A DNA stretch of 64,000 nucleotides, taken from NCBI GenBank assembly GCA_026261815.1, contig JAMPIT010000379.1, positions 5,406,001 through 5,470,000 of the forward strand. The letters run 5' to 3'. Within the stretch, counting starts at the first letter, position 1, and every line of letters begins with the position of its first letter. This document shows positions 46,257 through 60,400 of this stretch, one piece after another. This DNA is from Monarcha castaneiventris obscurior (taxonomy: Eukaryota > Chordata > Aves > Passeriformes > Monarchidae). A program made the position numbers and the translations under genes. Under the pieces are notes generated by a model. That model saw only the letters and a program-made list of their open reading frames with translations. It had not been told where the DNA came from and did not search any database.

Positions 46257-49200
46257 ACCAATCCCACTTAGTTGCTCCTCCTGAATTTAAAAATTTCAAA
46301 TATGTTATATCTATAGGCAAATATTGAATGTGTTTTTAGCTACCACTAAAACCACCATTTAATGATTGGAACATGCACTGTTTGTTCATGGCAGGAATAG
46401 TAGCAAAGGGTTGAAGGATGTGCAGAAATAAGAGCAGCATCAGGAGAAGTTTTCAGAGTGAAAACTAGGTACTGGTTTTATGGTCTTCAAAAAGAGTGTG
46501 ATGGCAGTGGCTAATGGTTGTGGTTGAGGTTGTTGAGAGGAGAATCACTATGACATCATGAGGCCCTTGGCTTCAGAAGATACTGGGGGCACTGAGGGAA
46601 CAGAGAAGTGAGCAGTTTTAAGGAACGGTTTTCTGCAGGAAAAGGGAGCTTCAGTCTTGAAGAAGAACCACGGAGTGGAGTAGGGTAATGTAGACTTATT
46701 TCTTCTTCTAAGTATGATGGCTAGCCCAAGGAGGGGATTTCTGTGTGGGGGAGCCTGGCCTGAGGGGTGGAAGGGCCCCCAGGGAGCCCTAGCTAAAAGG
46801 TGGGCCTCCATCAAGAAGTGAGACACATGCCAGTTGTGTATTGATGGTGGTAGAAGAAATGTGTATTTGAATTAATTTTTAATTAAAATCTTGTGGTACT
46901 GCTGAAAGCAGTATCCACTCCCGGGGTTGCTGCCTGCCTCATGAAAGGGAGCAGGCCATTGAATGGAAGGAACATGGTTATCTCAGGTGGGACTGGGCAG
47001 CTCCTCCATGAATCGTGCTATTTCCCACTTGGAACTAGTGTGCATGATAGTAAAGGATGCTCTGACAAAAAATGAAGAGAGATAGTTTCACTCTTCTTCT
47101 GCTCTCATCAAGCTTCCCTTCTGACTTCTCTGCTAGTTAGTCTCTCATCTGTTTCACCCCCTCTGTTGTCCCTATCTCATGTTTCACACACAAAGCCTGA
47201 GCTTCTTCAGTATAGTGATAAGAGTGGAGAAACAAGGGGTTTGAAGAGGAGAAATACAAGCCAGAGAAAAAAAATCTTCAATTAAAGAAGGAATGCCATA
47301 TTGTTTGTCGTGTGTAGTGTTCTTGTTCAATGAAATTACCTCTACAGTCCCATAATTAATTCCTTTTTCTTGCAGTTACATCAATTAGCATATAACACAG
47401 ATAAATTGAAGAGGCAGTATTGTGCCTCCAGCAGCCAGCAGTGCAATACGTTAAGCCATCAAATCATCTATGGTGCTGCAGAACATTTCTCCCTTTGAAA
47501 AAAAAGTGCCCACCATAAAAGCACTTGCAAAGAAAAATGAGCCAGAAGTTTATGGCAAAGAGGCAGTGCTTCAAATGTACATTTTATGCTGCTAAAGAGA
47601 GCCACAGTACTGTGACCAAAATCCCATTAAATGGAACGCTTTCTATTTAAATCTTCCCATGACATGATTCTGGTATTACTGCACCGGGGAGGCACATAAC
47701 TGTCAGGCTTAAAGGCTGCTCTTCTTTCCTTCCTTGAGTGGCTCTGCAGACTCAGGCTGTCACTTCCAGTTCAGGATCTGAGGCTAAGTGCCAAACTTCA
47801 GCGCAGAACAACCTCTGACTGTCGCTGAGTCCCTTGGCTTGTGCACCTTACCCAGCGAGGCAACTCAGTGCTCAGGTGAGAAAGCTCAACACCTCTCAAG
47901 AATTGCAATGCTGCTACCCCTTCCCTGGGCCATCAGCTTTGCTGTGCTCCTCACAGGGTGAACTCCATGTGTTATTTGTGGGTGCCTGTCATGGACAGAG
48001 TGATGCACTTCACTAGTAAGAGTCACTCATTTTTTATCAATATAAACCAGCAATTTAACAAAGTTTGATAGCAAATGGAACAGTGGTTTGACAAGATTTG
48101 TTGGCAAGATACACTTGGTTATCTACTGCATGGAGGGCAGGGTCAGATGAATCTGTTAGGAACAGCCTCCTGTTGAGTCACGAGGTTCAAAAAAGACCTC
48201 CTTTCATTCTAAACTCCTTCTCAGAGGGGAGTTTAGGTGCAGCTTAGACTTAGACCTGGACTTGATCAATGATTTATAGCTAAATGATTATATGGACACA
48301 ATCCATCCTTTATATCACTTAGCTAAGATTTAAAATTTGAGTAAGCTGTTAATCACTTACTGAGAATCCATAGTGGCAAGAAGTCTCTCAGTCTCGAGGA
48401 GTAACCTTGAGAAGTGTCCCTACTCAAGGGGAAATCCTGGAGTGCAGCCCATGGTTGTGCAGCAGAGCTCAACAGGCCCCTGGCTATCTACAATTTTGGG
48501 GGTAGGGTAATGACTTACAGTCCTATTTGCATACCAACTACAGAAGTTAGTTCCTGCCAAACCTGGCTTGAGTCAAACCTTGACCAGGTCTGTGGTGAGG
48601 GAGTGGGGGTGTTTTGCTCAGATTAGGCCTTGGGTGTTGTGTTGTTTTCCATCTGCCCTGAATCCCTTATGAATTGGATGCAGCCATCAGGACCAGATTC
48701 ATCCATTGCCACCACTTCCGGTAGTTATCCCTTGAGCAGGTGTGCAGGAAATAAAGGCCAGGTTTGGGGAGATGTGGGAGCTTATCCTCACAGTGCCTTG
48801 GCCGTCTTTTTCCAATGGTGGATAAGCCTCTGGCAGTGTTAACCTGGCCAGCACTGAATGGAGAGCAATGACTCAAACTAGAAGTTTTGGTTGCTGTTTT
48901 TGAATCCCCCTTCAGGCATTCAAGGCATGCTGTGGTTTCTGACCCTAACAGAGAAGAGTTTCTTACCATGAAGGGCAGCAAACTGCAGTGAGTTACAATC
49001 AGAACCTGTGTGCACCACTGTAAGTATCTGACATTTTCTGGAATGTCACACTCAGCTTTCTGTCAAGGGGCTGGTCCCAATATCTTGGATACACTTAATG
49101 CTGGCTTACATTAAGCACTTGTTAAATGCTTGCAGTAATCCCCAGTGCAGCGTACACAGAGTGGAGTACAGGAGCTGGTTCAGAGGAAAAAAAGATGCTT

Positions 49201-52200
49201 AAATGAATCTTCATAGATCGTCATCACAGGCTCTCCAAATACTGGTGATGTTACAAACAATAGTGTAAGAGAAATAAAGGAACATAAGCTAAAGTCCCAG
49301 AGACTTACTTTGTCCACTGACAGGCTACAATACTTGTCCTTTTTTTATCATTCTGTATTGCTAGGTCAGCCTTTTTGCTCCCAGTTCAAAACTTCAGTGT
49401 AATCATCATTTTTGCAAGGTGCACTATTTTCATATTTATCTAGTTTCTAAGGTATATAGAAAACCCATCAGATTTAGGATTCCTCCTAGAAACAACTAGC
49501 AATAGCCAGTAGATCAACTGCATTGTTATTTTAATTACAAATGTCTTTCACTTGTGCATGTTTGGGTATGGTTTTTCATATCTTGCATCTAGATATTGAA
49601 CTTTTCTTTTTACCATAGCTTGATCAGTTGCCTTAGCCTTAGTTTTCTTCCTTCATCCCAGAATATTAGCAATACTCAAACATGGAATTTGAGATTCCTG
49701 GTAACTTTTCAGTGCCTGTCTAGCTGAAATGATTTTACTCCCTCCTTGCAGTTCATAATGGGCATGGTCTCAGAAAGGACACAAAGATCTGAACATCAGG
49801 TAAGTTCTACCTCCAAGGTATTTCCCATATCAGTCCTTAGCAACACTGGACAATGCAGAAGTCTTAATTAATGCTCATCTCTTCTTTGGGTCAACAGGGC
49901 TCCACCATCCTCCCTAACACTCACTTCATGAGAATTAAATGCAGCTAACCACTCCCTCAACCCCACACTCCCAAAGAGAGATAATATATTCAAAGGGATA
50001 GGCAGGTTAAAACATGGTGTCTGCCAGGTAACTGAGCCCATACTTTGTTGCAAACAATTTAAAATAATTTACCTGGCCAATATTACTATTTATCAAAGCT
50101 GTCTTTTCTTTAAGTAAGGACTTGCTGCCTCACAGCCTGTCTGCCTGGTCCTGCAGTGCAGCCATTAAGCTGAATTTATGACACAACAGTAATTACTGTG
50201 CCAAATCCAACCAGCTGCTGTTTAAAAAGGAACCCCCCCCAAAAGTCTAAGAAACAAAACCACTGGATTGTGCCTAACAGTGCAGAATTAGATGGTGGAG
50301 GACAGGGAAGCTTTATTTGAGCGTTAATATTCAGCAAAGTAGCAGGGACTGGAAATGAATGGCAGAATAAGTAGCATGTTGGAGAAATGTCTCCTCCAAG
50401 TTTATTCCATTGTAAGAGCCCTTCTCAGTGCAGGGTGTTGCCACAGTGTAAGGCACACAGAGAGCCAAACACTCAGTTGGAGTGAACAAAAGCCTGTCTC
50501 CCGCTGTTGCTTAATGCTGTAACTTTTATTAGCAGCAAGTGACAGCAGTTTAGCCTCCCTCCCTTTTTCTAGATGATTACATTCTTAAGCCGATTGACTG
50601 CAGTGACTAAAGGCAGCTGTTGATCCACACTCTTTCCTCTTGCACACACAATGGCACAGGAAGAAAAGAAACACCAGTTCTTGTGTGTTCAGGATAGGCT
50701 TAAAGTTTTGATTGCCTGAGCAGAGGTGAAAACTTGGTCGCTGTATCAGGAGACTGGGATACCTAAGGGTAGAATTTCCACTTGCCTAGCAAAAGCAGGT
50801 GGGGATGCTTTGAGTTTGGGAGCACAGAACTGAGCCTCCTCCTGAGTTCCCTTCCCTCTTGCCCCAGACATGGGGGAAAGGGGAGTACAGTAATAGTATG
50901 CATTTGGTTGTATTCGGGCTACTAAGTCATCAACCTGGGAAAACCCTGACAGAAAAAGAGAGGATTAGTGAATCAAGTATAAATGCAGCCTACGCAGTCT
51001 TTATACAGAGTTAGATGTAGATATGTAAATGGAATTTGTTTCCTTATTCTTCTTTTTTTTTTTTTTTTTTTTCCCCATGGTTGTTTATACCTAGATTTGT
51101 TTCCATGCCTAAGTCCAGGCAGGTGCTTTGCTCCATGCTCAGGAGACCTTCAGAACATCCAAAGTGGCAGCTGTCTTTTCTGTTAAGACTGAGGGGTGCG
51201 ATGCCAGGGCATGGGGATGTGGATGTTGTTGAATGGGCAGTTCACTGAACTTGCAAGCCATCCATTAGGACTGTAAATAGAACTACTGCAGGAGATGGTA
51301 TTGGGAAAGGATTCCTCATAACCACAAAACAGCTGATAAGCTGGCTCTTCAAGAGGTACTGCCTTTTAACTAACTTGTCTGTGTGAACTGGCACAAAATT
51401 TTACCCAAGAGGAAAGATGACAATGGAAGTGGAGTTGCAGCTATAATTATCCAATTAAGCTTTTTTTTCAAGGAAAAACATGTCTTAGATATCACCTTAT
51501 CTGCTGTAAATTAATGGAAAAAACCCCAGTCTGTTTCTGCAAAGATTTAGGTGACAAATTTCCTGCTTCATCCTCTGTTGGCTGTGATGCACAGTAAATA
51601 CATCAGTTACAGGTCCCAGGAGAGGTTGATCTAACAAGAAGGATCCTGCTGCTCTCTTATCTCAGGTGAGAGGTAATTTACTGTTTAAAGGAACATCCAA
51701 GAGCAAGGCCTTATTTGCAAAAAGAATGTACAAGTGAAGAAAATTGTGGGTATTTTTTTCTTGCACACAAACTAGTGAGGTAATGTAGCTGTAGCGAAAA
51801 GGGATCTAACCAAAAAATTCAGATCTGCACTTTCCTCCCTGACAAAACGGTGGTATATCTGATTAGGAGCCTCTCTAATGCAAAAATACTCCAAAAATTC
51901 TTCCAGATGAAATCCAGTTGAATGTGTCCAAGGTACAACTGCAGCTTTTAAAGGGATGGTCATATGTGAAAAAAAAACTTTGACATCTCAAAATGAATTT
52001 TTCAAAAATGGTTAAAGCAAAAGATACTTTTCCTATTGGGAACCTGTGCTGTCTGGTTTACTGCTTTGGAAACTGCAATAGGGAAAAATGTTCCTTTTGT
52101 GTGCTAAGAACAAATGAGAAATGCTGGTATCCCTGCTACCTCTTGCTCCTCTCTCTCTCCGTATACCTAAGCTCCCATTCATATTTGCGTGACATAAAAT

Positions 52201-54183
52201 GATTTATGAAGTATTGGCCAGACATACAGCTTGCAAACTGATGGAAAAGCTTCTTGATTCTTCTTTGCGCAGAGTAAAAATGGATTTATGCTCAGTGGAA
52301 GAACTTAACAGGGATGACAATTTGATAAGTGATATTGTTGCGGTAAATTATTTAGAGGAGAAAACCTAGACTGGATCTCAAAAGCTTGAGTAGACATAGA
52401 TAATAGCTCACTGGTAAACCATATCCTGAGACATGAAAGCACTGCTGGTGTGCTGTCAAATAGGGAAAGTCAGTTCAATAATGAAACAAGACACACTATG
52501 GAAGCAGGTGACTTTCCAGGTGGTAAAGAAGTATGAGCATGGGTCTGAGTTGGAAAGTCAGAGTCCAATGGAGTTAGCAGTGAGGAGTGGAAAGATCCTG
52601 CTTTTTGTGAACATGCCAGGAAGTTGTTTGGCTTAGAAATACCTTGGAAAATTCTGCACCCTTTGATGGAGTGATATGGTAAAATATGTTACTTTCATTT
52701 CAACCCACAAGTGCCTGATTATACTTCTTACAAAACTGTTTTCTGTGTGGATGAGACAGGTGTGGAAGTTACAAAACCCCCTGATAATGATAACCTTATA
52801 AAAGGGTTAAAATCGTGGTTCTACTGCTTCTCTTCACATCATCTTCAATCCACCCCTGGTGTCTTCAGAATAGTCCATCAACTGTTACCTTACCTCAAAT
52901 GAAAGAAACTCAGGCTTAACTTCAGCAGCCCATGTAGGATACAACTGTGGAAGCTGCTTCTCCGTGATGAGCTTTCCAAAGCCTTGGGCAACACCAGCAG
53001 CTCCACCTTTCAGGCAGGGGTGGTGTTGTTTACACAATCCCTTCAGCCAAAGCTAAAATGAAGTGGCTTGTCTGGACTCCAGGGCACAGGAGCCAAGGAT
53101 GCCACACTGCCCTGGGCCACACTGATCCAAGCTGCAGCTGCCCTTGGCAGACACTGCACTGCCCACACCCCCTCCTTTAGCAAGCTGCAGTGATTGTGCT
53201 GCCCATGGGAACGGACATACATTGGTCATCACTTCAATGGGAAACAGAAATCCCAGTGTTGGCAGACGCATCTATTCCATCAGTCAGAAGGAACTGCATC
53301 TGCTTATTTTGGTTATCTCTACCAGTAGGTGTCATGATACAGCAACCTGTGAGAATTCTTGGTGGAGCAGGAGATAAAGCCATTAAATAAACAGTATTAA
53401 TTACAGACTTTTATTTAAATCATTGGATGCCAGTGGTTAAAAAGGCGGTCAATTTTGCTAGATGCTGCCACACAGACATTACTCTCCTTGTTTTGGGTGC
53501 ACTGCAAATAAAAACCTCTGTCATTGCCCCCAAAATTTCTTTTTGATGCCTGTGGAATACACCAGTTTCTCTCGTTCCAAGAATGGTACCTGCCCTTCAG
53601 TGGGACACACTAATAATGGGATGGGTAAGTGACTGACAAGTGATATTCTCTAAAGAAATTAAAGATAACCTCTCCTTTGAAGAAAGAGATTCAAAACGAA
53701 TGCCACACACATTTGTTATGTCTAAGAGCAGTGCACTTAGATATTTTTGTCACACACATCAAAGCACAACTCTCAGCCATGTCCATTTTTGTGATGACTT
53801 TGGTTTCATCCTTCAGGGTGAAAAAAAAGGCTGTCTACTCTGGGAAATCAATTAAAAGGAACTGTAATATGTCAGATAGTCAATCAGGTGCCTGCGCTAA
53901 TGAGGATTATGTCCATTTTTACTGCAAATTACAGTGTGACGTGAGTTTTCTCTCACCTTCCCAACAGCAAGGCTGGTGTGAATGCCAGGCAGGGTGTTTA
54001 GTTTTCAAGCCTTTGCCTGAGCAGGCATGCTGCAATTTAAGAGTAAAGTAACAGTGGTTTAAAGTTTGATCTGATTGCTGGTCTGATGACTTCTCCTGAA
54101 CACTTTGCCTGCTCCCAATGAAGGCATCTGTTAAAATGTTTTGAGGTAGTTTTTTACTTGTTTGATTGGTTTTGGGGTTTTTA

Positions 54184-54280
54184 AAATTTATTTATCCTAG
54201 CCCTTTAAATTTATTTAAATAAATATTTTTTTTAATTTAAATAAATTCCTAGCCCTTTTTAAATTTATTTATCCTAGCCC
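54184..54280 (+). repeat. 20-bp direct repeats flanking AT-rich palindromes
   Basis: AAATTTATTTATCCTAGCCC occurs without change at 54184-54203 and 54261-54280. Between them are atttatttaaataaat and a further shorter copy of cctagccctttt. This looks like a local duplication with palindromic cores. Confidence 0.9.
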
Positions 54281-55424
54281 GTTGTAGTTGCGAAAAAAAT
54301 CCACTTCTATCACAGTACATGAAAGGGCCTGTTGCTCTTCAGTGAGAGAACAAAAACTGAAGTTCAAAATCTTATTAAAAATGTCTAAGCCTTCCTTTGT
54401 CTACCTTTGTTTCATGTTGTCAGCAAAGTTCTTACTCTAAGCTCCAGGGATCATGTAAATCTATTCTGGGTCTTTTTAATGATTTTTGCAATCCATATTT
54501 TGAAGCTTTTTAAAAACACAACTGATTTTCTAGATTCTTAAAGGGTTAAAATGAAAAACTAAATGGAGGCTCATTAAAAGGATTCCTCAGCACAGATGGA
54601 AGCAAAAAATATTTGAGAGTATGCACTTTGTTTTAGTGAAAACTCTAACCCTGCAAATTCAGTAAAGAGGGAGTGTAAGAACAAACACAGCATGAGGTTA
54701 GGAAGGTACCATGGTACAGGGTTAACCACAAGGAGCCTGTGAGTGATTTCTAGTCAGGCAAGACTTGATAGAACTTTTTAGTCAGACTCACCAACACCCA
54801 CAGAGAAACCCTTCTGGACCTCTGACCTGGTGGGGCTGATCACCCAAGTCTCACTTGAGTGTTGGCTGATAAGCACTGCCATCTGCAGAACAGAACCAAA
54901 ACTACTTAATTGGTAATACAACCTCTTTGACAAGTGTGGGTTTTACACAGCACACCTCCAGCATGTCATACTGTCACTCTTGAAGGAAATGAGACAAGAT
55001 CACTACATTATTTTGGTATCTCAAAATACTTTGGGAAGAAGTCTGGTCTCTGTTGAATTCAACAACAGTGAAATATTCATGAAGCAAAGCTACCACAGTG
55101 AGCCTGCTTGTCACAACTAGCCCACTTCAGAGTGGTTTACCATTTCTTAGCTTTCAAGCTGAATCTACTACTTGGCAACTAAATTTTACAAGAGAACATA
55201 CCAAATTAGCTAGCAGGTTTCAGTGGATGAACACAGAGTCTGTTGTACCCAAACCAAATGCTTACGCTTTTTTGAATTGGAGGAGTCTCAATCAGTAATG
55301 AATGAGCTTTTTGCCTCCATCCTAGAGCTGTCAGCCTTCTAGAAAGTAACTTAGAGTACTTGGTGCAAGCCTCCCAGCTCAGCTGTGATTGAGAGCTATT
55401 ATAATGAAAGACATGTAATCAGCT

Positions 55425-55745
55425 GTCCTGCTTTTGGCGGGGATAGAGTTAAATTTCTTCCCAGTAGCTGGTGCAGTGCTGTGGTTTGGGTTTAGAGTGA
55501 GAACAAAGTTGGTGAGACGCTGTTGTTTTAGTTGTTGCTCAGTGGTGATCAGGGATCCTTCAGCCTCCCATCCCACCCCAGCAGGGAGCTGGCTGGGGGG
55601 CACAAGAAGCAGGACAGCTGACCCCAGCTGGCCAGGGGGATAACACACACCATATGGCTCCTTGTATAAACTGAGGAAGGGAAAGGAAGGAAAGCTGGCC
55701 AGGACCACTGCTCAGGAACTGGCTGGGTGGTAAGCAATTGCACCC
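55425..55745 (+). mobile_element. Fragment of an avian endogenous retrovirus LTR (solo)
   Basis: The segment runs from 'gctgtcctgcttttggcgg' and 'agttaaatttcttcccagtagctgg' (split here: agttaaatttcttccc, then agtagctggtgcagtgctg) through 'ttttagttgttgctcagt', 'ggacagctgaccccagctg' and 'ataaactgaggaaggg' to 'ctgggtggtaagcaattgc'. This order matches a common bird ERV LTR family. The tataaactg motif could be the old TATA region. No adjoining gag, pol or env sequence is seen, so it is an inert remnant. Confidence 0.65.
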
Positions 55746-56719
55746 TCTTTGTGATGTTTGCCAGATCCTGAAGCTACGGCTGAGGCGAATGCTTCTCATT
55801 TTTATGAAGATTTTCGAAGGTCTTAGCCTGAGATCTGCTCCCTGTTAAATGAGTTCCATGCCTTTTCCCATTCAGGAGTGACCCCAATAACTTCTATTCA
55901 CAGCCTGGGACAAGAGCTGCATAATTTGAATTGTAGGTAACTGTTTCTCATAGTTCACTAATATAAATTTAATTAACAAAAAGTGTGCCCTCTCAAAATG
56001 TGTCAAGTTTAGTCTTGAGTCAAGTAACTTCAGACAAACAGATCTGGATCTGCAGAGTCCTTTCAGGGCTTGGTGCTCGTCCAGACACCCAATGCCTACT
56101 GATTTCTGTCATCATATTGTGCCATTCACACTATTACCATAACAATGGCATCCACTTATTGGTGGGGAGCAAGAGAAGCCTAACAAAAAATCAGTATCCT
56201 TTTTAGTATTCCCATTTCCCCTACAGAAGAAAACAAAAAAGTGTCCTTTTATAGAGACAAGGATGGGCAGATGGCCTTTTTAAGCAAAGAAAATTAATTT
56301 TCACTGCTTTACATCCTAAAAATATACCATCTTAGCATGATGTACAGAAAGACAGCTAGTAACCACATTTCTCTCAGTTTCTTGGCAGTGGAATTCTCTT
56401 TCAAGTTCTGAAATATCAGCCTGAAGTCCCAGTGACAGTGACACTGGGAGAAACTGCCAATGGAAGATTTTTTGAACTACTACTGAAACATCCCCAAGCT
56501 GCCCACAATGCCTGAGGTATAGCATTTCACAGAGGTTTTCCAGAAACTTCTCAGCCCAAAAATATAGGGAATGCAGCACCCAGTCAAAGCGCCATTGGGA
56601 ATGAGAGCTTTTCTGTAGCGTCATAGAGAGCTCATAACAGCCCTCTCCTGAGCATGCTCTGATAATGGGCCAGGAGATTGCCTCCTCTGGCATGCCAACC
56701 AGAAGGAACTTAGCAAGGA

Positions 56720-57415
56720 GTGGACCAATGTGAACCTCATCGTGCTCAGCAAAGTCAGGTTCAATATCCTGCACCTGGGTCAGGGCAACCCTCAGTATCA
56801 ATATAGACTGGGGAATGGATGGATTGGGACAGGAGAAGGACTTGGGAATACTCTTTGGTGAAAATCTGGACACAAGCCAGCAATGTGTGCTTGCAGGACA
56901 GAAAGACAGACACATCCTTGCCTACCTAATTAAAAATGTGGCCTGCTCTAGAGTTCCCCACACAAGGAACACAGGGATCTGCTGGAGCAGGTCTATTTTC
57001 AACAAAAATAGCCAGATGTCTGGAGCACCTCCCTTATGAGGAAATGCTTAGAGAGTTGGAATTGTTCAGCCTGGAGAAAAGAAGGCTCTGGAGCAGCCAG
57101 AGCAGCCTTTTGATACATAAGAAAGACAGAAAGTGATTTTTTTATCAAGGTCTGCAGTGACAGGACAAGGGGCAATGATTTTAAACTGAAAGAGAGTAAA
57201 TTTATATGGCATGTAAGGAAGACATTTTTTACAATAAAGATAGTGAGGCACCGGAACAGGTTACCCTGAGAAGCTGTGGATGCCCCATCTCTGGAAATGT
57301 TCAAGGCCAAGTTGGACAGAGCTTTGAAAGTTGTCCCTGCTCATGGAGAGAGGTTGCACTAGATAATTTTTGAAGGTCCCCTCCAACCCAAACCATTCTT
57401 CGATTATATGACTAT
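56720..57415 (+). repeat. CR1 LINE 3'-end copy, plus orientation
   Basis: CR1 landmarks appear in order: 'aatatcctgcacctgggtca', 'ggagaaggacttgggaat', 'gccagcaatgtgtgcttgca', 'ttgttcagcctggagaaaag', 'cagtgacaggacaagggg', 'ctctggaaatgttcaaggcc' and 'aaggtcccctccaaccca', with an 'attatatgactat' tail. Two internal segments appear deleted or diverged. Confidence 0.88.
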
Positions 57416-60400
57416 ACCAGAATTTAAATGATTTGGTGTTCAAACCATTAAAGTTTAGTCAATAACCACATGGCAATTTTTTAATTGAGCATGATTTCAA
57501 GCCCTTTATCATCATTGTTTGTAAGGCAGCAGAATGATGAATGGCAGGGAGACTAAAAGGGGTGTGCTGTTCCTTGAGACCCAAGCCCAAACAGGAGGGT
57601 GGATTTACACCATAGAGATTTCCCCCCAACAGCAGAAGAAATCTGAACTGCATATACTGTAAACAAACAATACTAATAGTATTTTTTTTTAAAAGGAGAT
57701 ATCATATGATTTTATACTTTAGCACCGAGACAAATTTTCCAACTCCATGCTAGATATTAAGGATTTATATTAAATCTCTAATTTTATTTCTGTTTTTATT
57801 TATATTTTAAATCAATTAATATATGGTTTAATATAGTATAACTAGATTGGGCAGAAACATTTAAAAATAGCCTATGTCTCTAATTATTAGAGAATGGCTC
57901 TGCGAATTAAGCATGCCCTGTAGCTTGCGATTTTCAAATATCAGGTGCAGCAAATGAACATTGTTAAGGCTGCCTGCTGGCTAGGGCAGTAAGAGCTTTT
58001 CTCAGCTAGAAGCTATTTCTCCACAGAGCAAATCCTTCCCTTCCTACTACAAAATGTGAGAGGAAATAAATAGGTCAAGCTTGTGGTGCTAAAGCACTGT
58101 GAGTTGGGAACCACAAATAAAATTAATTTAAAACAGTTAAACTGAGACATGTTTGAATTATTAATAATACTTATCCCTCCTATTTTTCCAGTTTTTCCTG
58201 CTGCTTTTCCTGCTATTAGTACTTCACTGTGCTGTGAGTGAGCATGAAAAGAAACAGCATCAAGAACTGATTAGCAACCCTACAATAACAAAACAACAGC
58301 CTTACAGGAAGAAAGGAAAAATTATCCGATATAAGTTTCCAGGGGAGCATTAGGAAAAACTTTAATTTAAGTTCTTTTGTAGAAAACCTTGAAAATTCAG
58401 TAACACTGTTTCTTTTTAATTAGCTACTCACCTCCCTGCTGAGCTGAGAAAAGGAGGACAAACCTATCTATATGCTGGATCCTTTTCCCAACTCTCTTTA
58501 CACCATAGTTGCCTAACTGCAGCAAAGATGTACTTACAAAAAGAGTTTTATACATATGGTCACAACAATTAGAACTCTTACACTGTGTTTCCAGACATCA
58601 TTAGAAAAAGGAGCAAAAAATTTATCCAGACTCAGAGAAATGAACTGGATTACGTGGCACACCATAAAGTTTCTATTCATAAAGCAGTTAGCAATTTTAC
58701 AGCCTTTCCAGCTCCTTTGTTTTCCTTTGGTCAGTGGTGAAAAAGAGATTTAAGTAGGTAATTGGGGAAGAGGTAAAAAAACATTTCTGCACCCTGTTCT
58801 ACAACGTTTGATTTAGTCCCGACAATGGAAAGGGGTCAACAGAACAAGGCATTCACAGGTTGCATGATCTCAAGCAACTCATTTCTCTTTTTGCCTGATA
58901 TTTTTGAATGATATATCATGCTACATGACATCATTCTTGGCTAAAAAGAAGTAGGGGGAATTGGGGTGGGGAATATGTCCAAAGCAGTCATTGCCTTGGG
59001 ATCAGCTGGGCATCACATCTCCTGGTGGGAAGTGTTGAGGGATTTCCTCTGCAACCCTTTTTCTTTTTCTTTCCTCACTTACTCAGCTTGACCCAGTTTT
59101 TCCCCTCGCTTTTCCTCTTTGGATTTTTTCCCTGTGCCACTGTGGGGAGGGAGTGAGGGTGGGTGGGGACTTAACCTGCCAGCCAGGAACAACCCACCAC
59201 AGCCTCAAGCTGTTGTAGGCCATGGACATGCATTTAGAAATCCTTGCTATAGGCTTGCTCTATTCTCCTGGTCTGCTATATCTGACACATCTTTATCTGT
59301 TTTACACATTATCAGACACAGAACACAAGGCTGTGAACAACTGATCTTGTCCAGCACAGGCATTTTGTATTTTTACATATTTAATCCAGTAACCACCTCT
59401 ATGATATTGCTTAATTTCTACCATTATTTCACAATTCTTTTTCACATGCTGGTGTTTTTCAATACTGGGTGGAGTCTGGACTAGATCCTGACTTCAAGCT
59501 CTACCAAGATCAGCTTTTCTTTACATGGAAAAACATATGTTTTCCTTATGCACGCCTCACAAGCCTATCAAAGCCAGATTCAGAGAAGCTTCAACAAATT
59601 TATGGGGAATCTGCTAGGCACTTTGGAGAAATGAAATTGTTCCTCATTTTCAATGGAGTTTTACCAATAAAACCTACCTCCACCTACACTGTATTCAGCA
59701 TGGACTCAGGCCATTACAGCAAGAATATCCAGTCACTTTAGCATAACTCTGTTTTCCAATTAGTTTTGTAGTCACGGTCACATATATGTTCACCTGCTTT
59801 CCCTCACTCAGAAAATTCCTTCTCCATACAAGATGGGCAGCTTTAGAACTGTCAAACACTTGCTTACCTCTGTATACTCGTTCTGTAGCTTCTGATACTC
59901 ACCATGGCTGGTATGGTGGTGTTCTCCTTCAATGACAGGCAGCAAGGTGCCAATCTGGATAAAAACTTTTGACTCCAGATCTCTTTCTGTGTTCTGACTC
60001 CAGTTTCCCAGCAGGCATTGAAAGCAGTAAACCAATCTGATTAGTTGATAAGCTGGTTGGATTGTCCACTCTCACAACCCAAAGCTGCATTGTCAATGAA
60101 AACTATCCTGGAAATCAGGGAGAGAAAAATGGATGACTGACTTGTCTTCCAGTGTGTGTGTAAGCCTAAAGAGACTGAACATACCCAGACCTTGGTCAGG
60201 TTTGGTACTTAACCCTGTAGGAAAGTTTATAGACATTATGAGATTTTCCCACCATCCCTCCCTGCCCAAAAATCCCTTGAAGACTAAAGGTCTGACAGGA
60301 CCACTCACAAAGAAACTCCAGGATAGTTGGGAAGATGTGAGGCTGTCTCAAGAAAGACCAGCACCTGCCAGTCTGCACTGATGAAGTTCTGTAGTGAGAC

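Larger units (their letters stand above)
45476..55420. other. Gene-poor intergenic stretch
   Basis: No established gene is recognised. Notable items are a triple octamer motif at 46218-46256, an exon-like minus-strand open stretch at 51772-51963, a 21-bp poly-T run near 51052-51072 and a direct repeat pair around an AT palindrome at 54184-54280. Confidence 0.6.

Noticed and set aside
55379..55799. Minus-strand open frames across the LTR piece
   Set aside because: Antisense to a recognisable LTR fragment; not a gene.
44855..56720. Faint resemblance of two minus-strand translations to the meiotic protein M1AP
   Set aside because: The match consists of a few scattered residues recalled by eye and is not strong enough to name a gene.
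59860..60005. Minus-strand segment ending at ACAGAG|gtaagc, considered as an exon
   Set aside because: The donor is good, but the upstream AG has no pyrimidine tract, a second competing donor (CATG|gtgagt) lies inside, and there is no partner exon of matching phase.
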